From Serendipita indica DSM 11827 (lineage: Eukaryota > Basidiomycota > Agaricomycetes > Sebacinales > Serendipitaceae), in assembly GCA_910890315.1 (NCBI GenBank), contig CAJVGD010000046.1, positions 62,001-126,000 of the forward strand: 64,000 bases of DNA. The letters run 5' to 3'. A program made the position numbers and the translations under genes. Each line of letters opens with the position of its first letter. The first letter of the stretch is position 1. The notes below the pieces were generated by a model. The model was not told the DNA's origin and ran no database searches. It saw only the letters and a program-made list of their open reading frames with translations. Positions 9,573 to 20,900 of this stretch are shown one piece after another.

Positions 9573-12500
9573 CTAACCATAGGTGTGGCTGATAAGGGGT
9601 GTCAAGGGCGAAAAGTAATTGTAGATGTGTGGGGATCGGTACGATTGGACCTGGTGGGAATGCAGAGTGAATCCATCCATCCGCGTAGGTGAGAAGTGAG
9701 TATGGGTAAGCTTGGAGAGATTTTGGTTTCGTCAAGCTCCTATATCGTTTAATACTGCCTAATTCAACCTCCCAGACTAACGATCCAAGCACAATAAACT
9801 TCCCATCAGAGGAAAACCCCAGTTTACACTGTGTGGACACTGATTTGGGATCCTCGTTGTCTCCCTCGCCTACAAGCTTCCCTTTAGAATTATCCAGATC
9901 CCATAGCTGAATGCGTGGTTTTCCGAGGCGCCCAACTTGGTGAAGGACTGCCAAACTACGCGAGTCAGGAGAGAACGCCATAAGCCTTGCAGGAATATCA
10001 AGTGATATGATGGCGCTGCCATCCATTTGATAGACGAAGACGTGATTGGATGTAGCCACTGCCAGATGTGTGTCACTCGTCGTATATGAAGTAACAGATT
10101 CCGGATTCCTATACGCATTCATGATATGTCTACCAGTCTTATACTCCCAAACCTGGATAATATCCCCGTTCTCCACAGTATTCAGCAGGGCGAGGCGATC
10201 CCCACTTGAGGAAAGGCATACTCGTGCTGCAGGTGACCGTGGTGTGCCCCTGACTTTCTCGAAAGTCCTTGAAAGCTGCTTGTGCGTGACAAGACTGTAA
10301 AGGGATGCATTTCCCAACTCAGACCAGCATATCACTTCTTCAAAGTCTGGTGTGACGCAACTCTTCTTGTAGTAATCTGCATTTGAAAGCTCTCCCAAAA
10401 TCGCAATGAGCTCCAGTGTTCCGCTCGTTGTTGACCAAACACTCAGTACCTTGATGCCTTTCTGGGGACCAGATATTAGAACAAGCATGGATTTTTCTGC
10501 AATATATATTCCACTTCGGGTGTGATGATTGGATTTACGAGCCTTTGGACCGGTGGGACTGGATGCCAAATCATAGATGGATGCTTCCTGGACTTCTGTG
10601 CACACAAGGTGACTCCATTCACATGACAAGGTAACACAGCTTGAATTTGTGTATCCGCTAAAGAAGGTGTCGAGCTTGGTACCAGTTCCAACATCCCAAA
10701 CATTGATTTGTTCATCTACCGAGAGACCGGCAAGGCGCCGGGCGTCCGATGAAAACCATACTTTGCTAAAACTATGAGAAGTACGAACATGTCTTACGAT
10801 TCGTCCGGTATACTGATCACGTAAGACAATGCCTGATCCTTTGGGTGAGGCAGTTGCCATCATATTCCCTTGCGTCGCAAAAACAACACAGTGGGACGCA
10901 GGTTCATCGGGATCCACCATATTAATAACCTTTCCGGTGGTACAGTCCACAAGTGTAAGTGGTGCTCTTCCGTCTATGTCATATATTGCGCTCCTTGTAC
11001 CATCCAATGAGATCTGAATATCACGCTCGTCTGAAGGTGAGAAGGTAAGATGCTGAAGATAAATGCATCCACGATAACCAACAGGGTTTGTTGGATCACT
11101 ACTTGTAAGCCCATCATAAAAGACGAGGTCAGCTACAGAGGCACCATCCACGCGCCTGTCCCCTGTGGTTGTATAAACTGCACGGGTTCCGTTTGGGCAT
11201 AGCTTGAAGCGGTCTACAAACCACAAAAGCCCAATCATCTTTGGTGACTGTTCACCAGATAGTGTATGGTATAATGTTATGTAACTTGCCCAATTTCTAT
11301 CGAATTTTCGATAGTGCATCACCACCGCGAGATAAGGCTCATTGAGAAGAAAGAAAATGGATGCAATTGCAAGATTCAGGTGGCCTATGGATGGTCTAGT
11401 CTTCCAGAGAGTATCTCCACTAGAGATATCCAAGAGGTGTACCTCTTTGGCGGTTGTGGCGACTGCCAAGTATCGTCCATCTGGTGAAAACTCCAAAGCT
11501 TGCACAATAGCAGACGAGCCATTCTCAGTTGAAAATATTGTGGGTATAATTTCCCCTGTATCCGTGTCCCATAAGCGTAGGTGACCATTTGAGCCTGCCA
11601 TGACCACGCGGCTCACATCTGGCGAGAGTAAAGTATGGCTAATCCTCCCTGGAAAAGAAAGCGATACTGCTCCCATAGCCCATTCAAGGTAATTGGAGCC
11701 GATAGTTTTGACGACAGGGGAGCCAAGTTTTGCGGTAGACCTCACAAGAGGTGAAGCTGACGGGATAAGCCCAGGTGGAATAGTGTATGCGTGAAGTGCG
11801 GAATCTTGAATAGTATCTTGAAACCTGTGTACAAAATGCGCTGTGTGTAGTATGGTGAGCAAATCATCGGAGGTCTGCTCACAGAGGTCAGATGTTTTTA
11901 GACTGAGAAGAGTGGATTCACCATGGGAGACCGTGCTCTCGAGGCATCTCTTCTGATCCTAGCTCCAAGTCGCGCAAGACCGCGAACTCCATGAGCTAGA
12001 GCTCGTCGCCATCCCATGAACTCCGCCCAGTGTAGATAGTGATTCTGTAGGAAGGAGGCAGCCCTTCTCCAGTCAGACCACGATTCGTCAGAGGCTGAAA
12101 CGTGATGGGCCCAGTATGAGCTGGCGTATCGCAATGCCGCAGACGTTTTGGTTAAAATCCGGTTCTCCAAGTCTGCGACCTCTTCATTCCTCGGGAGGTG
12201 CGAAAAGCTTGATCGAATGTCAAGAATGTCATATTTGAGTGTCTTCTCTAGAATATCCAAGCAAGCCATAGCGAGCATCGAATGGGACGGCTCCATTTGA
12301 ACTAGAAATCCATTCGCGCGATCTTCATTCGACGCAATGAACTCCCTGAAAGTCGGGTGGAGTACCTTGATAGGTCGGTCCGGGTGTCCATCCTTGAACA
12401 CCGCACCGAGGTCCTGCACAAACTCGTTGACTGCGTCCACCTTTGGGAACAACGCGGAGATGGAATTGATGGAGATGGGCTGAAAGGTTGAGATGACTAC

Positions 12501-13785
12501 CTGCAATACTTTGCGAAAGTCTTCCGCGGCGGTTTTGTCCACAAGAGCTTGTTTGAGGACAGCAAGGTACAGCGCGTCGAGAGGATCTGCGACCTGGGAG
12601 TGGGAAAAGTCGTCCAGGAGTCGCTTGGCGAGATTGCTTCGTTTGAACGCTCTGCAGAATGTCGCGGCCCATATGAATACACCATCAGAGTATTGAACGA
12701 TTCGCTCCTGCTCCTTGATATCGAGCTGTTGGTCCAGATTTGCACGGACGTAACGCGCAATATCCTCATGAGAACGGTTATTGATGTCAAGAAGGTGTCC
12801 CTCGCATATATATACGGGATCGCTGAGTCGGTCGCCGATGTCTGGTATTGGTCTACTGGTCAGCAAGAGCTTGATCCTTGGCGCCGTCCGCAGTTCTTTG
12901 AGTACGACATTCAGCAGCCGCTGTCTCGATTTGAACTCGCAATTATCCAGAGCATCTATGACGAGGAATATACTCGTCGTGCTGCTCAGGCTCTGAAGTG
13001 GATCCAGGATGAGTCGGACGAACTGCATAGCGAAGTCCATTGTGTCTTCTGGGCTTGCGATCAGAATCGAGTTGATGGATGTAGCAAGCTGTGGATGGTT
13101 GGATACTATATCGTATGCCACGATACGGCAGAAATGACGAATATCTTGGTCCAACGCGACGTTGGGATTGAAGAAGAATCGACCTCCGAGTCGGCCCTGG
13201 CCTTGCCATTCTTTGGCTATCGTCGTGGCTACTGTCGATTTGCCCGTGCCGGCAGCATCACTTAACCAGAAGATTTGCTGTGGTGGTTCGCGTCATCTGC
13301 CCAGTTGCGGATTCTCGTCAAGATCTCAACGCGTGTTCCAGATTCGCAAATCTCGAGGTCAGTCCCATACGAGAGGCGGATTATTGATTCATCAATGCTG
13401 TCTGCTGGAAATGAGTGAGGGAAAGCCAGGTGTCGAAACGTACCGTTCCCTCTATGTAAATTGGAAGCAACCACCTCTTGTACGTCTCCTCTCAGCTCTT
13501 CTACGAGTACACCGATCTCCATGACTTTATCGACAGCAACCTGGTGGATATCAGGTGGATTTGATGAAATAGCGAGTAGCAGACATGATAGCGCTTTCGA
13601 AACGGGTCCATATCGACATTAGGAATCATTTGTCTTGCGTAATCTTCACCGACATTTGTTGTTGGGCCACCGGCCATCATCGATGGCTCGCAGATGCTGC
13701 TCGGTACACTTGTTGAAGAGTCTTGCGGCCCAGAACTGGCTTGGTGTCCTGCCTTATTTTGATTTGCCTCGAACATTCGCTCCAT
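9493..13785 (-). pseudogene. NLR1: NACHT-WD40 STAND receptor, frameshifted and lacking the helical N-domain
   Basis: Order from the N-terminus: a linker starting MERMFEANQNKAGH (ATG 13785); a short jump to KRYH with none of the helical exons seen in NLR2-4; a NACHT domain with P-loop DAAGTGKST, Walker B FLVIDALDN, LLLTSRP and the winged-helix-like region ending HPTFREFIASNED; then about 790 residues of WD40-type repeats (LRLWDTDTG, VHLLDISSG, IQLWDLDN), ending FSEFVSH. Introns: about 11886-11932 between NACHT and WD40, a 39-nt intron ending near 13405, and one at the YH junction. Compared with NLR2, one base is missing near 13278-13288, just before the P-loop, so the frame breaks there. Fungal STAND proteins of this layout (HET-E type) sense non-self and trigger cell death; that role is inferred from family. 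It is probably a decayed copy, or else a sequencing slip at one site. Confidence 0.8.
12205..13443 (-). repeat. NACHT conversion-like block, inverted near-identical copy of 18803-20046
   Basis: Begins at the 39-nt intron before IDESIIRLSYGT and ends at the codons for DIRSSFS. By eye the proteins agree at about 96 percent and the intron is also almost the same. Outside these borders the two genes drop to about 55-65 percent protein identity. Confidence 0.8.
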
Positions 13786-13929
13786 TTTGGGAAGGCTGAA
13801 AGGCCGCGTTCAAGATGGGTTGGTGCAGGTGGCTGACAGGAAGCCCCCGTTTATCTCGAGGGATGCTCACAGAAAACATCCTACTATTCCCCATTGTCTA
13901 TCAACCAGGTTCCGGACTGAATACAACGT

Positions 13930-16502
13930 TCAAGCCTGACGGATCAGGGAAGCCGCACCGTCAACGGAGTCACCTATTCGTGGTTTTCTTTTGACGTAGT
14001 GTAATAGAACCAGCAGGGATGCTGGAGTCATTCCTTCCATCCGCTTTGCCGCTCCCTTCGATGTTGTGAATAAGCATTCTTCCGCCTAGCTCTGTCGTAC
14101 TTACGATTGTGCGTGGCTTCATTCTCTGCAATCTTTCCTTGACTTCTGAGCTCAGACCGTGGATTGACGCATAATCAACGTTATCGGCAAGCTCAACCGA
14201 CTCGTCCCGTTCGAAGACCTCGACGTCTGTGCGTTGTCTCTTAAGGTAGAAATGATAAACAGCTTTGAGCAGTCAACCAGTTGTAATGACGTAAATGACG
14301 ACCATACTCACCCTCGATCCATATTCGGGTAAGGATTCGACGATCTACGCCCTCTAGACCAGGAATGGAAGACATGATTTTCTCCATTGGACAATTTGGC
14401 ATCTGTAGCAAGTCATAGGCGCTATATCACTGTTAGACTGGTCAAAAATCTTTTAGAGAGGAATTAACCTTCTCCAAACGCCATCATGATTGCACGCAAT
14501 CCCCTGAGAGGCCCAGCCCTGGGGCGTCTTGGTTGTCGCTTGTAGGACGTCCCGCACGCGAAGCATCTCTCCTTTCGTCCACTCGTATATCTTCCATCTC
14601 TCATCACTGATCGCGCCAGCCTTTCGAGCTAATGATTATGCATAAGCATCAAAAGGAAAATATTTCGCAATTAAGAACTTGCCCTGTTCTGTGAGTCGTA
14701 GATCTGCATTGTCCGAACGAATAGTCAACCGATACTCTGCTCGTGACGTGAACATGCGATCTACCACCAAGCAATTAGTAATTCTCTGTAGATGGCAACT
14801 ACGACGTACAAGGCTCTTCGACTCCTTTGCTTATCAAGTCGTCGATCATGACACCTAGATATCCGTCTGACCTTGACAGAATGAGAGGATGCTTCCGTTG
14901 AGCAGCAAGGCCAGCATTGAGTCCGGCCAATATGCCTTGGGCGGCGGCCTCTTCGTATCCTGTCGTGCCGTTGATCTGCCCAGCGAGGAATAATCCCTGA
15001 GGAGAATGAGGAAAACACCAAATGAGATATTTCCCTAATAAACTCACTGTAATGCGCTTTGTCTCAAGTGTAGGGTTCAACTCCCGTGGGTCAACGCAAT
15101 CGTATTCGACTCCATAAGCTGGCTTCACAATTTTGGCGCCCTCTAAACCAGGGATAGTTTTGATCATTGCCTCTTGGGCATCCTCTGGAAGCGAATTCGA
15201 GATACCGTTGGGGTAAATCAGGTCTACACAACCAGTATCAGAGCCGAACACGTAGCCATCCTTGGACGCACCCGAGTCGTAGCCTTCAGGCTCAAGCCAT
15301 ACCAAGTGGCTTTCCTTGTCCTTGAACCGGAGTATCTTGGCTTCCAGGCTCGGGCAATACCTTGGTCCCTTGACGGTTTCTCGGATGTGAATCGAACGAT
15401 GAAGGTTGGCAAGTACAACTTGACGAGTCGTTGCTGTCGTCCGCGTGAGATGGCACGGTATTTGATTGCTCTATATCCCACGTTAGCACTGGTGGTGCCA
15501 TATGGCCAATCACCCACCTTATTTGCCACCTCGTCTGTAATGAAACTGAAGGGCCAGGGGTCAATTTCCCCATCTTGTCGCGTCATCCCAGTGAAGTTGA
15601 TGGTATCCTTTGCCAGGCGTGCTGGAGTGCCGGTCTTGAGGCGACCCAGCTTGAAGCCGGCTTTATTTAGTGTGGAAGAAAGACCAGCAGGAGGCGACTC
15701 TCGGTCTCCCATCCGGCCAGCCGGAAACGAACGAAGACCTGGAGTGGCGGTTGAGTGATGTGCAATTGTCCTAGGAGCAAACGTACCAATGTGGATCTCT
15801 CCAGCAAGAAAAGTACCAGTGCAAATCACGACTTGACTACACGAAACAACTTCGCCCGATTCAAGCTTCACACCAGCGACTCTAGGCCTCTCAGACTCAT
15901 CCAGGCTGGGTTCTGCAAGAACAAGGTCGTGAACAGTTCCTGCCATCAAGGAAAGATTCGGATAGTTCTTGAGGGCGGATTGCATATGGAGTTTATAAAG
16001 CTTTCGATCAATCTGCGCACGAGGGCCCCAGACTGCTGGGCCCTTGGATCGGTTGAGCATCGTAAACTGGACTCCAGCAAGGTCTTTTGTATATTAGATG
16101 AAATAAATATGCTCGAGATATAAATTTACCGGCGATCTGACCCATAAGTCCGCCCAATGCATCGACCTCCCGGACAAGGGTTCCTTTACCGACGCCGCCT
16201 ATTGACGGATTGCATGACATCTCACCAATAGTGTCAAGGCGCTGAGTGAGGAGCAATGTACGTGCGCCGAGACGAGCAGCTGCAGCGGAAGCCTCGATTC
16301 CAGCATGGCCCGCTCCAATCACGCAGACTGGCACACTAAATCAGACCAGTTTACCAAATGAGGTCGACTCACCATCATAATCGAGTTTTGGACCTGAATT
16401 TGTTGCAAAACCACGCGCTTTTGAAGGTATGGAGTATTTTTCCTGGCAATGTTTGTTGAAAAGACTGTAAATGCGACCGGAAGATATGATAAATCGCCTC
16501 AT
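13930..16502 (-). CDS. MTO1: mitochondrial tRNA uridine 5-carboxymethylaminomethyl modification enzyme MTO1 (MnmG/GidA)
   Basis: FAD-dependent enzyme that, with MSS1/GTPBP3 (MnmE), modifies wobble uridine 34 of mitochondrial tRNAs. The N-terminus [19 protein letters not shown] with a following RGFATNS is rich in Arg and hydroxyl residues, a typical mitochondrial presequence. Then come the FAD motif [28 protein letters not shown] (GidA signature), [33 protein letters not shown] (second GidA signature) and [18 protein letters not shown]. The tail is [15 protein letters not shown] then [18 protein letters not shown]. The first intron joins YDV to CVIG with acceptor tgccag; the last intron (gtaagt...tcgaag) precedes GAAKRMEG. 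Stop TGA is at 13930-13932. All exons join without frame breaks. It lies between the inverted receptors NLR1 and NLR2. Confidence 0.95.
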
Positions 16503-16834
16503 AGCATTATTAGGGGTGTCGCTGGGAGACTAGCTGCCGTCCACTAGGTTGAACGGCTGATCCTCGAGTGTTGAAGAGTTCACGCTGGTAAACCACATGG
16601 AGCCGGTCCAAGATTGATTGGCTCAACTAAATAACTATGATAAATTGTAAGAACCTGTGTAGCTCCACCGCAGCTGGGTCAACGATCTTCCATTCGCTTA
16701 GCCTTGGCCGGCGGTCTAGACAAGACCTCTTGGAATCCGCTTGCTATGGGCGGAGCCATAAAAGTGGCAACAGTCGTCCCCTCAGATTTTGCAGGTTGAA
16801 CCGCGCCACTTCACCACATCCCGACAGGCTCATC
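16503..16834. other. divergent promoter region between MTO1 and the small membrane protein gene
   Basis: This 332-bp gap lies between two divergently transcribed starts (MTO1 at 16502, minus; membrane protein at 16835, plus). No further gene or clear TATA box is seen. Confidence 0.5.
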
Positions 16835-17451
16835 ATGAACACGACTCTCAATACCCAGCCGCTTCCACAGGCATCTATGGACACTTCCATCCATTGGATG
16901 TTGGACGAAAAGCGCGTTCAAACCGTTGATGGCAGCTGCGAGCACCGTCGCCATCACAGTTGCTCTAGACGCAAGCTTAATATCGGAATCATGATCCTTA
17001 TCATGTCTCTTCTCCTCGGTGCCCTTACTTTTATCTTCCTCAACCTGTTGGAAGCGACCGGCGATGACCTCCTTGGCGGATTCTGGAAGCGGGCCCTAGG
17101 AGATGGAGTCTCCGGTACTGGGAACGAATCTACATTTACGAGGAACAAACGTAAGTCGGCCTTTCTTAAAATCTCCGCACGCCATTTATCTTGTGACTTC
17201 AGTGTATATTATCGTCATTGTAGTCGGGCTCTTCTTCTGCCTAGTCGCGGGAATCATGCTTTCTGCTTGGTGCTGCAGGGGCGCCTTTGAGAATCCTTTG
17301 TGTTGTCCTTGCTACTTATGTGCATGCTGCGGAGGTCTTGGTACGTCGATGGTTGCCTGGCTGCGGAATGCCATTCATCTGACCTGCCCTTCTAGCTTGT
17401 CTTCAATGTATCAGTTGTGGCCTTTGCGCAGAACTCGCAGATCAGGCCTAG
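16835..17451 (+). CDS. small two-helix membrane protein with Cys-rich C-terminus, unrecognised
   Basis: Exons 16835-17150, 17203-17340 and 17396-17451 join to a 169-residue protein; both introns are GT-AG, 52 and 55 nt. It has a polar N-terminus, a first hydrophobic helix IGIMILIMSLLLGALTFIFL, a loop ending NKLY, a second helix YIIVIVVGLFFCLVAGIMLS, and then a tail with about 14 cysteines (CCRGAFENPLCCPCYLCACC, then CLQCISCGLC). The Cys clusters next to a membrane helix suggest palmitoylation or metal binding, which is inference only. I do not recognise the family. It starts 332 bp from the divergent MTO1 gene, so a shared promoter is possible. Confidence 0.7.
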
Positions 17452-17912
17452 CATACGCGCCTCGGCTATCACCAATGAACGCTTTCTGACACGGTTAGAG
17501 TTGTAGGAATTCTGTAGTCTATGAATCATGTTATCGTGCTCAGTAGTGGCAGCGAGTGTGAACATCACTCGTAGTCTCTGCTAGTTCTCCTTGAAAATTG
17601 CCGCCTAATCTCTCTGAACCAGGCCAGGACAAACGACACTCATCAAGGGATGACTCGAACCGGCCACCTTCCCTTTGCAAAATGCCATAGCTCTTCCGCA
17701 AGAATTATAGCATCTGCACCCATAGCTTCGCCTCCAAGTTCAGGGGTGCCGGTCATTACGTGAAGGTATTCCTGTCGATCTCGGTGGTCACCCAATAGAA
17801 GCTCGATTAGGCTTCTTGGTGTCCTATGCCATCTCTGGGATATGGCTGCAATGAGTTCAATTTCGGTGGTAGCTCAGAGATAACTTGATCTCCACCATTG
17901 TCGAGAATCACG
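17452..17912. other. intergenic region upstream of NLR2
   Basis: No gene, tRNA or repeat is evident in these 461 bp. A GGTTCGAGTC-like string near 17650 on minus does not fold into a T-arm. Confidence 0.5.
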
Positions 17913-20900
17913 ATGAAGAGGCTATTCAAGCCAAAGAGGATCAAAGAGGTGAAGGGGAATGCTTCCATTCCACCAAATTCGTCACAAGTGCACGGAGTAG
18001 TCTTCTCCAAGCGTCGGCAGTAGCAGGCGAATCATTGAGGGGTGCCAATGAAAGAGCTCGGGATCAGGTTACATCAAATGTCGACATATACTGGCTTCCT
18101 AATACTGAAGACACGTACAGAGCCACCGTTGACTGGCTCGAAAAAGGATTTACGCTACTTCGCGACACATCAGACGCAATGCCGGCCCTCACACATCTCC
18201 AATATACCTCTACACTTATCATTCGTGCACAAGAAACCTTGATGGTAGATATGAACGCAGTAATTATTTTGATTGACGAATCCTTGTAGGATGTTCACAA
18301 TGACGACCTTGCCTGGAATGAAATGATTAAAGATATACGACTTCATGCAATGCAGATTCAGGAAGGTCTTGAGAGACTGGAAAAGAAGGGCGTGTCCAAC
18401 TCTGATTACAACGGCCTCTTGGACGCTATGGACGAGTATATGGGGTGAGGTCTAATCGACATGTTTTGAATAGCTACTTACTCGGAACTAAGTGCTCTCA
18501 AATCTATCAGCAATGATGCACATGTCGCAATGAAAGAAGCTAGAGATCGCCTTGGAGCCAGCAGTTCACGATTTGGGACAACAAGGATCAACAAGGAGCA
18601 GATATATCGCCTCCGTGAAGCAGAATACACGGCATATCAGCGTTATCATGTCTGTTGCTCGCTACTCTGACGAAATTATCTGATATCCATCAGGTTGCTC
18701 TCGAAGTTCTCCTAAACCAAGTCATGGGCGCAAACGCGCTAGTTGACGAGCTGAGAGAAGACGTGCGAGAAGTAATTGCTCCTAATTTACATGAAGGGGA
18801 TGGTATGTCTCGACACCTGGCTTTCCCTCACTCATTTTCAGCAGACGGCATTGATGAATCAATAATTCGCCTCTCGTATGGGACTGATCTCGAGATTTGT
18901 GAACCTGGAACACGCGTTGAGATCTTGACGAGAATCCGCAACTGGGCAGACGACGCGAACCACTCACAGCAGATCTTCTGGTTGAACGACGCTGCCGGCA
19001 CGGGAAAGTCGACAGTAGCCACGACGATAGCCAAAGAATGGCAAGGCCAGGGCCGACTCGGAGGTCGATTCTTCTTCAATCCCAACGTCGCGTTGGACCA
19101 AGATATTCGTCGCTTTTGCCGTATCGTGGCATACGATATAGCATCCAATCATCCACAGCTTGCTCCATCTATCAACTTGATTCTGATCGCAAGCCCAGAA
19201 GACACAATGGACTTCGCTATGCAGTTCGTCCGACTCATCCTGGATCCACTTCAGAGCCTGAGCAGCACGACGAGTATATTCCTCGTCATAGATGCTCTGG
19301 ATAATTGCGAGTTCAAATCGAGACAGCGGCTGCTGAATGTCGTACTCAAAGAACTGCGGACGGCGCCAGGGATCAAGCTCTTGCTGACCAGTAGACCAAT
19401 ACCAGACATCGGCGACCGACTCAGCGATCCCGTATATATATGCGAGGGACACCTTCTTGACATCAATAACCGCTCTCATGAGGATATTGCGCGTTACGTC
19501 CGTGCAAATCTGGACCAACAGCTCGATATCAAGGAGCAGGAGCGAATCGTTCAATACTCTGATGGTGTATTCATATGGGCCGCGACATTCTGCAGAGCGT
19601 TCAAACGAAGCAATCTCGCCAAGCGACTCCTGGACGACTTTTCCCACTCCCAGGTCGCAGATCCTCTCGACGCGCTGTACCTTGCTGTCCTCAAACAAGC
19701 TCTTGTGGACAAAAATACCGTGGAAGACTTTAGAAAAGTGTTGCAGGTAGTCATCTCAGTCTTTCAGCCCATCTCCATCAATTCGATCTCCACGTTGTTC
19801 CCAAAGGTGGACGCAGTCAACGAGTTTGTGCAGGACCTCGGTGCGGTGTTCAAGGATGGACACCCGGACCGACCTATCAAGGTACTGCATCCGACGTTCA
19901 GGGAGTTCATTGCGTCGAATGAAGACCGTGCAAACGGATTTCTAGTTCAAATGGAGCCGTCCCATTCGATGCTCGCTATGGCTTGCTTGGATGTTCTAGA
20001 GAAGACACTCAAATATGACATCCTGGACATTCGTTCAAGCTTTTCAGTCCTTCCGAGGAGCAAAGAGGTCGCAGACTTGGAGACTCGGATCGCAAGGAAG
20101 ACCTCTCCGGCACTGCGATATGCAAGTTCGTACTGGATTCACCACGTCTCTTCCTCTGAGGAGGCATGGGATTGCTGGAGAAGAGTAACTAATTTCTTGC
20201 GTGACCACCATCTACACTGGGCAGAATTCATGGGATGGCGAGGCACCCTAGCTCATGGAATTCGTGGACTTTCGCAAATTGGAACCAAAATCGGGAGAGA
20301 GGCGCTGACCTTGTCTCCCCTCGTATTGTATTTCTCTGTTATTCTCTCTCTAACCTATTTGATACCCTGTACAGAACTCGGACGATTTCTTCACCTTGCG
20401 ACACGCGACACATTTTCTACTTAGGTTCCAAGATATCATCCACACGTCTCCACTTCACGCATACACCATTCCCTCTGAATTGGTCCCAACAAACTCCCCT
20501 CTTGTGAGATCGAATGATCCTAAGACTTGCTCGGCAACTGTCAAAATCATTGGTAAAGATCACTTGGACTGGATCATGGATGCGATCCCTCTCGCTTTAC
20601 CAGCCGGAATTAAGCGTGCTTTGCTATCCCCAGACGGAGCACGTGTAGTAATGAGCGGCTTGATAGGATATCTACGCTTGTGGGATGCCAACACAGGAGA
20701 GCTCATTCCCACCTCATTCTCTGCGGAAGAGGAGCCTTACACTGTTGTGCAAGCTCTAGAGTTTTCCCCGGACGGGCGATACTTGGCGATTGCAACAGAC
20801 ATCAGCGAAGTGCACCTTCTGGATGTTTTGACTGGTGACACTCTGTGGAAGGCGAAAACTTACTTGGGGCACCTGCATCTTCGTATTGGAGCCATGTGTT

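Noticed and set aside
12549-13265. Long plus-strand ORF (238 codons) antisense to NLR1 NACHT, with a matching antisense ORF at 18964-19698 opposite NLR2
   Set aside because: They are similar only because the sense strands are near-identical copies. They follow from codon bias of the NACHT exon, have no domain, and the sense strand clearly encodes the protein.
17640-17720. Possible tRNA on minus, suggested by a GGTTCGAGTC-like T-loop string
   Set aside because: The flanking five-base stems do not pair, and no D-arm or acceptor stem can be built.
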